A DNA stretch of 64,000 nt from Azospirillum formosense (GTDB lineage Bacteria > Pseudomonadota > Alphaproteobacteria > Azospirillales > Azospirillaceae). The notes beneath the pieces are model-generated. The model saw only the letters and a list, made by a program, of their open reading frames with translations, was not told the origin of the DNA and did not search any database. Each line of letters starts with the position of its first letter. The first letter of the stretch is position 1. The DNA lies in the NCBI RefSeq assembly GCF_040500525.1, contig NZ_CP159406.1:62001-126000 (forward strand), written 5' to 3'. Below are positions 17,111-25,482 of the stretch, one piece after another. A program made the translations under genes and the position numbers.

Positions 17111-18457
17111 ATGTCCGCCCCTCCCCGTCCCGGCTCAGCCCCGCCGCCGCGCCGCAAGCGTGAACTGATCGATTTCCAGAGCGACGCCCTGGCCCTGGAG
17201 GAACGCCCCCTGCCGCGGCTGGCGCGCTCGACCTTGTGGGTCATCCTGGCGCTGGTGACGCTGGCCGTCGTCTGGGCGTCGGTCAGCGAAATCGACCGCT
17301 TCGTGATCGCTCCCGGCTCCCTGGTCACCACCGAACCGCCGATCATCGTCCGCCCGCCGGCCAGCACCACCATGCGCGCCATCGAGGTTCATCCGGGGCA
17401 GCGCGTGACCGCCGGCACCCGGTTGATCTCGCTCGACACCACCTCCGCCCAATCCCAGCTCGCCGTCATCCAGACCCAGCTCGGGGCCGCCCAGGCCCTG
17501 GTGGCGCGGCTGGAAGCGGAAATGTCCGGCCGCTCCTTCGAGCCGGCCGACGACAGCGCCGACCAGCGTCTTCAGAAGCGCGTCTACGAATCCCGGCGCG
17601 AGGAGTATCAGGCGAAGACCCGCCTGCTGGACGAGGAGATCCAACGCGTCGCCGCCTCCCTGGAGCGCAACCGTGTCCAGCAGCAGGGCACCGAGAACCA
17701 GCGCGAGATCATCAGCCGGGTCGAACGGATGCGCACCGACCTTCAGAAACGCGAGGTCGGATCGCTTCTCAACGTGCTGGAGGTGCAGATCCGCCGCGTC
17801 GCCGCCGAGGACGACCTCGCCCGGCTCAAGGCGGAAGCGATCGAACTGGGCGTGCAGGGCGCGAAGGCCGCCGCCGAGCGCCGGGCCTATGTCGAAGGCC
17901 GGGCCCGCGAGATCGCCGAGGAGCTGGCCCGCACGACCACCGAACGCAACCGACTGTCCGAACAGTTCGAAAGCGTCCAGCGTCTGGCCGCGTTGAGCGA
18001 GTTGGAAGCACCGGCCGATGGCATCGTGCTGGAGGTCCGCGAGGTCTCGCCCGGCTCCGAGGCCCGCGAAGCGCTGGTCACGCTCGTGCGGATCGGCAGC
18101 CCGCTGGAGGCGGAGGTGCGCATCGCTCCCGGCGACATCGGGCGGCTGCGCCACGGCGACGACGTGCGCATCAAGATCGACGCCTTCCCCTTCCAGCGGC
18201 ACGGCACCATCGACGGGCGGCTGCGCCTCATCTCGGAATCGACCATCTCGATGGAGGGCGAGCAGGGGCGCAAGCAGGACGTCTATCGCGGGCGCGTTGC
18301 GCTGGAAAAGGTGGAGCTGCGTGATGTGCCCGACAATTTCCGCCTGATCCCCGGAATGACTCTGACGTCCGAGATCCGGATCGGAAAGCGCACGGTGATG
18401 TCCTACTTCCTCTATCCCATCTGGCGGAGCCTGGACGAGGGCATGCGCGAACCATGA
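17111..18457 (+). CDS. HlyD-family periplasmic adaptor of type I secretion
   Basis: 448 residues. A cytosolic N-terminal tail (1-40), one membrane helix (about 41-58, TLWVILALVTLAVVW), then a biotinyl-lipoyl-like half motif (IEVHPGQRVTAGTRLISLD), a long coiled-coil hairpin (about 105-305, rich in Glu/Arg/Gln) and a beta-barrel C-terminal region. This is the standard membrane fusion protein of RTX exporters, linking the ABC transporter to a TolC-type outer membrane channel. It starts 15 nt after the ABC gene and forms a two-gene operon with it. No outer membrane component is encoded in the window. Confidence 0.92.
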   Translation: MSAPPRPGSAPPPRRKRELIDFQSDALALEERPLPRLARSTLWVILALVTLAVVWASVSEIDRFVIAPGSLVTTEPPIIVRPPASTTMRAIEVHPGQRVTAGTRLISLDTTSAQSQLAVIQTQLGAAQALVARLEAEMSGRSFEPADDSADQRLQKRVYESRREEYQAKTRLLDEEIQRVAASLERNRVQQQGTENQREIISRVERMRTDLQKREVGSLLNVLEVQIRRVAAEDDLARLKAEAIELGVQGAKAAAERRAYVEGRAREIAEELARTTTERNRLSEQFESVQRLAALSELEAPADGIVLEVREVSPGSEAREALVTLVRIGSPLEAEVRIAPGDIGRLRHGDDVRIKIDAFPFQRHGTIDGRLRLISESTISMEGEQGRKQDVYRGRVALEKVELRDVPDNFRLIPGMTLTSEIRIGKRTVMSYFLYPIWRSLDEGMREP

Positions 18458-18659
18458 TCCGGCCGGGGCAAGAGGCGCGATGGGACGCCGGGTTCGGGAG
18501 GCTCGTCTCGTCTTTGCCGCCGTCAGTCTTCCGGAAGTCGCTCCCGACACCGGATCTTGACGGTGAAACAGGCATTCCGCATTGTCGCCAGTCACTGAAA
18601 GTTCTTAGAGTTGCGCCGCGGGTCGATCACCCAGGCCAAGACTGTGTTTCGGAGCGCAC

Positions 18660-19967
18660 ATGGCCGACGTTTACGTCAACATCAGCCGCGGCAAGACGGC
18701 AACGCAGAGCAGTTCTTATCAGAATTATGGCAATGCAAGCTTGGCCCTGACGGCCGGGCCGACCGGCGCGTTGAGTTTCTGCACCGATCTCCAGGACGCC
18801 CCCTGGTGGACCGTTGACCTTGGCGGTGTGTTCAGCGTTCACCGGATCACCGTTTGGAACCGGGAGGATTGCGGGCCGGATGTGGCCCGCCGCGCCATTC
18901 CCCTGCAGATCGAGCATTCGCACGACAACCAGACCTGGAAGGCGGTGCTTCGCTGCGATTATCTGTTCGGCGGCGCCCTGTCGGACAGCCCGCTGACCGC
19001 CACTCTGGCCGAACCCGTCCTGACGCGCTATGTGCGACTGCGTGTCATCGGAACCTCCTATCTGCATCTCGATCATGTCGAAGTGCTGACCCGGGTTCCG
19101 GAAAACGCCATTGTCCTCCCTCACGCCACGGCGACGAACATCCGCCCGAGCCGCAACGCCATGCTTGCGGACCTGAGGTTGCTGCACTCCGCCGGCTTCT
19201 TCTCGAACTGCACGATCCTTCTCGAAACCATCATGCAACTGGCGGCCCGCGGCATCGCCGTGGACCGCATCGACGCGACGTCGAGTTTCCTGTTCTTCAA
19301 GGACGATCCTCTCGACAGCGAGTATTTCCACGAATTCTTCGATGTCCGGCCGGATGAGATCGACGCGAACGTCCGCCACGATTCCTTCGCCTGGCCGGAG
19401 GTCCATGGCTGCTACAAGACCATGGACTATGGAAAGTTCAGACGCTTCGTCCGCTCCTACTTCTCTCCGTCGGCCGACATCCTGGGGCACGCGGGCGTCC
19501 TGGCCGAGAAATACGGCATCGACCCGGACAACACGCTGTGCATCTGGTACCGCGGCACCGACAAGAAGGTCGAGTTGGCGCCGGTCGAGGTCGACCATTA
19601 TGTGAAAGCCGCCGACAGCATCCTGCGGGACAATCCCAATCTGAGGGTCGTGGTCCAAACGGACCAGCAGCAGGTTCTGGAGTATCTGACAGGCTATTAC
19701 AAGGACCGCTGCGTCTATTTCCCGGAACTGCCGGCGACACAGAACGATGTCGGCTTCCACCACGAGGACATTCCGGGGAAATACGCGATCACCCGGAAGC
19801 AGTTTTCCAAATGGCTGCTGGCCGCGGTCATCCTGCTGTCGAAATCGAAGCATCTGGTCAGCCACACGGGCAATGTCGGATTCTGGCTGGCCCTGTACCG
19901 AGACAACCCGGTCGGCCTGCGCCAGTTCAATGGGGACAACCCGGCATCGGTCGAATCCGGCGGTTGA
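18660..19967 (+). CDS. F5/8C domain fused to a fucosyltransferase-like (NodZ/GT23-like) domain
   Basis: 435 residues; ATG with GGAG 5 nt upstream. Residues 1 to about 140 are an F5/8C (discoidin) domain: NISRGKTATQSSSY, APWWTVDLGG, RYVRLRVIG, LDHVEVL. The rest contains CIWYRGTDKK near residue 297, VVVQTDQQQVLEYL, and near the end LVSHTGNVGFWLALYR. RGTDK and the following acceptor region resemble the GDP-fucose-binding part of NodZ/O-fucosyltransferase-type GT-B enzymes. The genome makes GDP-L-fucose with the synthase at 21644-22612. So this may fucosylate a glycan recognised by its own discoidin domain. The family call rests on short motifs; another GT-B enzyme is possible. Confidence 0.65.
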   Translation: MADVYVNISRGKTATQSSSYQNYGNASLALTAGPTGALSFCTDLQDAPWWTVDLGGVFSVHRITVWNREDCGPDVARRAIPLQIEHSHDNQTWKAVLRCDYLFGGALSDSPLTATLAEPVLTRYVRLRVIGTSYLHLDHVEVLTRVPENAIVLPHATATNIRPSRNAMLADLRLLHSAGFFSNCTILLETIMQLAARGIAVDRIDATSSFLFFKDDPLDSEYFHEFFDVRPDEIDANVRHDSFAWPEVHGCYKTMDYGKFRRFVRSYFSPSADILGHAGVLAEKYGIDPDNTLCIWYRGTDKKVELAPVEVDHYVKAADSILRDNPNLRVVVQTDQQQVLEYLTGYYKDRCVYFPELPATQNDVGFHHEDIPGKYAITRKQFSKWLLAAVILLSKSKHLVSHTGNVGFWLALYRDNPVGLRQFNGDNPASVESGG

Positions 19968-20097
19968 AGCCGCCCCGCCGGGACCAAACCCGACGCCGTC
20001 CTCAACCAAAGAGGCTTGCCTCGGCCGAGTGGCTTATCCAATATCGCCAAGCCCGGCGCCCCCCTGCAACGCGCCCCCCCGGCCAGGAATCCCATTC

Positions 20098-21543
20098 ATG
20101 AGTCTTCTCGCCCGCATCGTCACCCGGTTGCCGGAGCCTGCGCAGTCCCTCGCCCGCCGCCTGAGGGAGTCGGTTCCGGGATTGCTGGTGGCTGAGCGGT
20201 TCGTGGCGGACACCGCGGGCCTCGGCGGCATACGGCTCGATCTTCATCCGATCCCGCTGTCCGCCGGACAGCCCGTGACGGTCAGCGTCGTGCAGCCTTC
20301 GACAGGCGATGCCCGCCAACTGACGGTGGGGGATTGGGCGCTGTTCCGCGCGCACTTCCATGTGCCGTTTCCGCCCTTCACCAACGAGGCCGGCGAAAGC
20401 TTCCACCTGTTCGTCACCCAGGGGAAAACGCCCCCGTCCCTGACCGCGCTCGCGGAGCACGCCCGCCGCACCGGGCTGGACGGCCGCCCGCCGATCACCT
20501 TGCCGGAGGCGGGCGGGCACGGGATGATCCGCGTCCTGCCCGGCAGCAACGCGGCCCTTCCGGTGGCCTATGGGATCGACGTGTTCTGGTGCGACCGCCA
20601 CGGGATGTATTTTGAAGGGTGGGTGCACTGCCACCAGCACCGGGTGACCGGGCTGCGCATCCGGGTCGGGGAGGATGCCTACGAGGTGCCGTCGTTCCGG
20701 CGGCGGGACGACCTGCTGGCCTTTCATCCGGAGCACCCGCATGTGGCGGAGGGCGGCTTCGTCGGCTACGTCCAGTGCCGGCCCGGCCAGCCGGTCAGCC
20801 TGGAGGTGACCAGCGAGGGGGGCAGCCGCTCCGTCCCGGTCGATCTGCCCAAGGGCAGCCTGCTCAAGGAGCCCTGGACGGAGTTCCAGCACGACACCGT
20901 CAACGACTTCGTCCACACGCTCAAGCGCTTCGTCACCGAGGTCAACGAGCGCCGGCTCACCGTGGCCGAGATCGGATCCCGCCACGTCGGCGAGGCCAGC
21001 GAGAACATGCGCAGCTACTTCCAGGGGGCCGGGCGCTACATCGGCATCGACATCCACGCCGCCCCGGGGGTCGACGTGGTCGGCGACGCCCATGCCCTGG
21101 ACCGGCTGGTCGGCCGCGGCGGCATCGACGCGGTCTTCTCGCTGTCGGTGATCGAGCATCTGGCCTACCCCTGGGTGCTCGCCGCGGCGACCAACCGCGC
21201 CCTGGCGATGGGCGGCCTGGTCTTCCACAGCGCGCCGCAGACCTACCCGCTGCACGAACAGCCCAACGACTTCTGGCGCTACTCCGACGAGGCGCTCAAG
21301 GTCCTCTTCGGCCCGCAGACCGGCTTCGAGGTGATCGCCGCCGGCATGGTCAACGCCATGCACATGCATCCCGAGGAGCGCCGCGGCGTCTTCGCCACCA
21401 TCCCCCTCAATCCCGGCTACGGGAACGCCTTCATCCTCGCCCGCAAGGTCCGCGACCTCCCCGACGGCGCCGTCGCCTGGCCCATCGACGACAACCAAAG
21501 CCACGACCGCGCGAAGCTCTATCCTCAGAGGCCGTCCTCATGA
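20098..21543 (+). CDS. SAM-dependent methyltransferase with large N-terminal domain
   Basis: 481 residues. The C-terminal about 200 residues form a class I methyltransferase: VAEIGSRH (degenerate motif I), YIGIDIHAAPGVDVVGDAH (motif II and linker), DAVFSLSVIEHLAYPW (motif IV, typical of Methyltransf_11) and HSAPQTYPLHEQPNDFWRYS, the last a signature often seen in glycan-cluster methyltransferases. The N-terminal 270 residues contain a beta-rich stretch (FEGWVHCHQHRVTGLRIRVG) like domains accompanying glycosyltransferases in polysaccharide loci; its function is not recognised. Convergent with the GDP-fucose synthase gene, a bidirectional hairpin lying between. Probably methylates a sugar residue. 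Confidence 0.75.
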   Translation: MSLLARIVTRLPEPAQSLARRLRESVPGLLVAERFVADTAGLGGIRLDLHPIPLSAGQPVTVSVVQPSTGDARQLTVGDWALFRAHFHVPFPPFTNEAGESFHLFVTQGKTPPSLTALAEHARRTGLDGRPPITLPEAGGHGMIRVLPGSNAALPVAYGIDVFWCDRHGMYFEGWVHCHQHRVTGLRIRVGEDAYEVPSFRRRDDLLAFHPEHPHVAEGGFVGYVQCRPGQPVSLEVTSEGGSRSVPVDLPKGSLLKEPWTEFQHDTVNDFVHTLKRFVTEVNERRLTVAEIGSRHVGEASENMRSYFQGAGRYIGIDIHAAPGVDVVGDAHALDRLVGRGGIDAVFSLSVIEHLAYPWVLAAATNRALAMGGLVFHSAPQTYPLHEQPNDFWRYSDEALKVLFGPQTGFEVIAAGMVNAMHMHPEERRGVFATIPLNPGYGNAFILARKVRDLPDGAVAWPIDDNQSHDRAKLYPQRPSS

Positions 21544-21549
21544 CGGACG

Positions 21550-21579
21550 AAGGGCGGCCCGGACATCCGGACCGCCCTT
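21550..21579. terminator. Bidirectional hairpin between convergent genes
   Basis: Arms AAGGGCGG and CCGCCCTT enclose a further 5 paired bases with one mismatch and a tiny loop. It lies just after the methyltransferase stop and before the end of the fucose synthase gene. Confidence 0.5.
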
Positions 21580-21643
21580 CGCTTCCGGACCACCGTCCGG
21601 GGGCGCTCAAAGCCTGACGCATCCGGCTTTGAGCGGGATGGGA

Positions 21644-22612
21644 TCAGAGACCGCGCAGCACGCCCCGGTCGAGATTGTCCAGATACCAGCGGTAGGTGCG
21701 CTCGAACCCCTCGCGCAAGGAGGTCGGAGCCTCCCAGCCCATGGCAGACAGGCGGCTGGTGTCCATCACCTTGCGCGGCGTGCCGTCGGGCTTGCTGCTG
21801 TCGAAGCGGAAACCACCCTGATAGCCGATCACCTCGGCCAGCATTTCGGCCAGACCGCGGATGGTGATCTCCTTGCCGGTGCCGAGATTGACGTGCGGCT
21901 CGTCGGAATAATTCTTGGCCAGGAAGACGAGCCCGTCGGCCAGATCGTCGACGAACAGGAACTCGCGCATCGGCGTGCCCGTGCCCCACAGCTCGACCGT
22001 CTCGGCGCCTGCCACCTTGGCCCGATGGATCTTGACCAGAAGCGCGGCGGCGACGTGCCCCTGCTGCAAGTCGAAATTGTCCCCGGAGCCGAACAGGTTG
22101 GTCGGCATCGCCGAAATGAAGTCGCACCCGTACTGGCGCCGGTACGCTTGGCAAAGCTTGATGCCGGCGATCTTGGCGACCGCATACCACTGGTTGGTCG
22201 GCTCCAGCGGACCGGTGAGCAGCGCATCCTCGCGCATCGGCTGTTCGGCCATGCGGGGGTAGATGCAGGACGAGCCGAGGAACACCAGCTTGCCGACCCC
22301 GGTGCGCCAGGCGCCATGGATGATGTTCGTCTCGATGGCCAGATTATCGTACAGGAACTCGGCCGGCCGGGTGTCGTTGGCATGGATGCCGCCGACCGTG
22401 GCCGCGGCCAGGAAAACGGCGTCGGGCTTGGCCGCCGCCATCCAGTCCTCCACCTCGCCCTGGCGGCGCAGGTCGACGGTTTCGCGACCGGCGGTCAGGA
22501 TCTCGCAGCCCTCCCGCTCCAGCCGACGCACGATGGCCGACCCGGCCATACCACGATGACCGGCAACCCAAACGCGCTTGCCTTCGAGAGAGAATTGAGG
22601 GGAGGTCTGCAT
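21644..22612 (-). CDS. fcl: GDP-L-fucose synthase
   Basis: 322 residues; ATG with GGAG 7 nt upstream. NADP-binding GHRGMAG at residues 18-24, substrate strand FLGSSCIYPR with the catalytic Ser near 114, catalytic YAVAK at Tyr143/Lys147, and PTNLFGSGDNFD. These are diagnostic of GDP-4-keto-6-deoxymannose 3,5-epimerase/4-reductase, which makes GDP-L-fucose in the cytosol from the product of GDP-mannose 4,6-dehydratase. That dehydratase (gmd) is not in the window. Downstream on the same strand of the large GT4 gene with a 17-bp hairpin between. The product would supply fucosyltransferases such as the candidate at 18660-19967. Confidence 0.92.
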   Translation of the reverse strand: MQTSPQFSLEGKRVWVAGHRGMAGSAIVRRLEREGCEILTAGRETVDLRRQGEVEDWMAAAKPDAVFLAAATVGGIHANDTRPAEFLYDNLAIETNIIHGAWRTGVGKLVFLGSSCIYPRMAEQPMREDALLTGPLEPTNQWYAVAKIAGIKLCQAYRRQYGCDFISAMPTNLFGSGDNFDLQQGHVAAALLVKIHRAKVAGAETVELWGTGTPMREFLFVDDLADGLVFLAKNYSDEPHVNLGTGKEITIRGLAEMLAEVIGYQGGFRFDSSKPDGTPRKVMDTSRLSAMGWEAPTSLREGFERTYRWYLDNLDRGVLRGL

Positions 22613-22649
22613 CAAGAGACTCCGAAAAGCAGAATGGTTCGAACAGAGC

Positions 22650-22691
22650 ACAGCGATGGCCGCAGGCGGTATCCCCTGCGGCCATCGCTGT
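22650..22691 (-). terminator. Perfect 17-bp hairpin between GT4 and fcl genes
   Basis: Left arm 22650-22666 (ACAGCGATGGCCGCAGG) is fully complementary to 22675-22691, loop 8 nt. On the minus strand it is followed by GC-containing sequence and only later TTTT, so it is a weak intrinsic terminator of the 22752-25052 gene or an mRNA structure in the fcl leader. Confidence 0.45.
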
Positions 22692-22751
22692 CAAGACGGA
22701 TGTTCATCGTTTCCGGAAGGGCGGTGGCGCCGCCCGGCCGCTTTCCCGGAT

Positions 22752-25052
22752 TCAGGTGGAGTGCCGATAATCCAGAGGACGCAGGGCCTGACGTTCCAGC
22801 ACCTCCAGGCGGCCGAGCACATCGTCGGACCGGTTGATCAGCAGGCGCTTGAAGCCGATCCCGAGCGCCCGGCCGTCCAACGCCTTCAATTCCGCCATCT
22901 TCCCGGATTCGAAGCGGGCCTTCACCGTCAGGCGAGTGGGCAGGATGCGCCCTTCGCCGTCCAGGCGCGGCTGCAGGCGGAAGCCGATGAAAACCTCGTC
23001 GGCGTTCAGATAGCCGGCCACCAGTGTCTCGCCCTCCTCTTCGACCTGGAAGGCCGTCCCCCGCAGCGGGCCGGGAACCTGGAGCAGAAGATAGGCGTGC
23101 GCGCCATCCTTGGCGTCCGGTGGAAGCTGAAAGGCGAGCGACGCTTCCGGATACCGGGTCCAAGCCCCCCACTCCTCCGGCTCGTACCAGGAGTCGCCGG
23201 CGCGAAGCTCCTCCGCGGCGAGAAAGGCGATGTCCGGCAGATAGCCGTTGCGCAGCTGCCCGCGCCGGGTCTGCAGGATCTGCGCCAACATCTCCTCGCC
23301 CAACCGGTCGGCCAGCCCGTCCGGCAGGGTGGCGAAGCAGTATTCCTGGCCGCAGGCGATCTCCGGATAGGCGCTCGTCCGCGGTGTCTGGCATGCCTGC
23401 AAACAACCGGCGATGACCCGCTCCGCGATCGTCCGCCACGCGTTCGGCCGATAGCTGGAAGCGATTTTCCGCTCCAGATCCTCGCGATAGCCGGTGTCGG
23501 TGATCAGGCGGCGGATGACGGGAACGGCGGAGGCGGTGTCCTGCGGGTCGACGTAGAGCGCGAATTCGCCGCCGACCTCCGGCAGGGAGGATGTGGTGCT
23601 GGTGACGCAGACCTTGCCCTTCGCCAGGGACTCGCCAACGGGCAGCCCCCATCCCTCGTACAGGCTCGGATAGACGGTGAACTGGCAGTTCTTGTAAAGC
23701 CAGTTCAGCTCCTCGTCCGAAACGTCCTTCAGGATGTGGATCTTGCGCTGCAGATTGTTGGTTTCGGTCAGCTTGGACAGGAACTGCTCGGCCCGCCAGC
23801 CGAGCCGGCCCACGCAGACGAGATCGGGCACGTCGACACCCGACCTCAGCAACTCCTGCCAGACGCGGTAGATGAAAATGTGGTTCTTGCGGCCCTCGAT
23901 CGTCGAGACGAACAGGGCGAAAGGCTTCCGGATGCGCTCGACGAACACCGGGGACGGCGGGGTGTCGGTGCCCATGAACTCGTCGAAGGTCGATCCGTTC
24001 TGGGTGACGGTGACCGGAGGCGCCGGATAGCCGATTTCCTCCGCATAGCGCTGGAGGTCCCGCGCGGTGTTTTGCGACACGGCGAAGAACAGGTCGGTGT
24101 TGCGCAGGGCGCGCTTCAGGAAGGTCGTGAAGACGCGCGCGGTTCCCTGGTCGCAGGTTTCACGGGCGTAGATCGGGATCAGATCGTGCACGACCATCGC
24201 GAAGCGCAGGTTCAGCTCCCGCTTCAGCTCGACGATGCGGCGGAAATAATCGCGGTTGACCCAGGCCGCCCCGAGCAGGCACAGCACGGTCTCCTGGCCG
24301 GCGAGAGCGCCGTAGCTCGTCTGCAGCGGCGCCGACTGCGGCAGCATGCCAAGCTTGGCATCCTCCTTGGAAAAGGCGACCCGCCGGTCACGGGCCGGCC
24401 GCATCAGATCCTCCAGAAGAGCGCTCATGAAGTCGACCGAAATCTGGATGAATTGCGCCCGCCGGTTGTTGTAGCTGAGGAACATGAGCCGGCGCCGGTC
24501 ATAGATGCCGTTGCGCAGCATGGCCAGCAGAATGCAGGACTGGACCCGCTGGATGCCGGTCAGGTTGTCATGATGGCCGATGTAGTAGACCAGGTCGGAA
24601 ATGTCGAACAGGATCGCGCAAGACCCCGGGATCGACACATTCTCTCCGGAAAAGAGCACCGGCGCTTCCGCCATGCCGGAGGAGCCGCCGACCGGCTCCT
24701 CACGGCCGCCCTGCATGACCATGCCGTCCTCGTAGACGATCATCGACAACAGCTCCGCTCCGGTGGAGCGGGAGCGGATCGCAACCGGCGTGGATGGGGG
24801 CAACGGCGGCTGGAAGACGAGATCGAAGCCGCACTCGGCCTCCCCATAACCGGCGGCCGCGACATCGTGACGCGGGAGGTCGGCGTTCACCTCCACCTCA
24901 TGCGCGCCGCCGATGACAACGGCGATCTTGCCCGAATCCCCGTCCAGCCGCTTGTACCAGCCAGCAAGCCGTTCGCTGTCGACGCAATCGATGGATAGAA
25001 TCTCTTGTCCGCTGTTTACGAAACAGCTGCGGTCACGATGAATGGACAGCAT
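22752..25052 (-). CDS. GT4-family glycosyltransferase (large, multidomain)
   Basis: 766 residues. A GT-B glycosyltransferase domain occupies about residues 140-560: LVYYIGHHDNLTGIQRVQ, then FALFVSTIEGRKNH, and VYPSLYEGWGLPVGESLAKGKVCVTSTTSSLPEVGG, the EX7E-type nucleotide-sugar site of GT4 (Glycos_transf_1). The first about 130 residues and the last about 190 are beta-rich and unassigned; the latter ends in a segment about pairing of small repeats (FQVEEEGETLVAGYLNADEVFIGF). Probably a cytosolic enzyme elongating surface polysaccharide with retention of configuration. Transcribed leftwards, ahead of fcl. Donor sugar unknown. Confidence 0.83.
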   Translation of the reverse strand: MLSIHRDRSCFVNSGQEILSIDCVDSERLAGWYKRLDGDSGKIAVVIGGAHEVEVNADLPRHDVAAAGYGEAECGFDLVFQPPLPPSTPVAIRSRSTGAELLSMIVYEDGMVMQGGREEPVGGSSGMAEAPVLFSGENVSIPGSCAILFDISDLVYYIGHHDNLTGIQRVQSCILLAMLRNGIYDRRRLMFLSYNNRRAQFIQISVDFMSALLEDLMRPARDRRVAFSKEDAKLGMLPQSAPLQTSYGALAGQETVLCLLGAAWVNRDYFRRIVELKRELNLRFAMVVHDLIPIYARETCDQGTARVFTTFLKRALRNTDLFFAVSQNTARDLQRYAEEIGYPAPPVTVTQNGSTFDEFMGTDTPPSPVFVERIRKPFALFVSTIEGRKNHIFIYRVWQELLRSGVDVPDLVCVGRLGWRAEQFLSKLTETNNLQRKIHILKDVSDEELNWLYKNCQFTVYPSLYEGWGLPVGESLAKGKVCVTSTTSSLPEVGGEFALYVDPQDTASAVPVIRRLITDTGYREDLERKIASSYRPNAWRTIAERVIAGCLQACQTPRTSAYPEIACGQEYCFATLPDGLADRLGEEMLAQILQTRRGQLRNGYLPDIAFLAAEELRAGDSWYEPEEWGAWTRYPEASLAFQLPPDAKDGAHAYLLLQVPGPLRGTAFQVEEEGETLVAGYLNADEVFIGFRLQPRLDGEGRILPTRLTVKARFESGKMAELKALDGRALGIGFKRLLINRSDDVLGRLEVLERQALRPLDYRHST

Positions 25053-25482
25053 GATTTTTGCGAATCGCCGGTAAGAGGAAGTCGGGGATAGCTAACATTT
25101 TAGTCAAGAACAGTCAATCTTGTGGGCGACTGCGCCCCGAACAATAACGTTCCAGAGGTCATGGCGGAAGCCGACGTCCGTCATTCACGATCAACGATCG
25201 GGAATCCCCGGGTACCGCCTCACGATTGGCAGTCACCGCTCTGAACAGCCCGGGTTGCCAAAGTCCAGACACCCCTCCACGGCGTGCCGCAGCGGGTGAA
25301 CCTCCCCGAGGGCGCAGCCGCAATGCCGGCGCCCAAGCATATCCCAAAAGGCGACTGCATTGTTGCCAATTATCATTTTACGTGAGAATTTTCCGCTCAC
25401 TTCCGCTCCGGTGGCGCAAACAGCCTTTGATCTGTGTGCGAATTTTCCGGACGCACGGCGGGTCGCTTTCACACGCGGGTGC
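25053..25482. other. Divergent intergenic region ahead of the giant RTX gene
   Basis: 430 bp without a gene. A 10-bp motif GAATTTTCCG is repeated at 25386-25395 and 25440-25449, 54 bp apart, and the first copy lies inside an inverted repeat GTGAG (25382-25386) / CTCAC (25396-25400). These could be regulator sites upstream of the RTX gene; no confident -35/-10 pair was seen. Confidence 0.45.
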
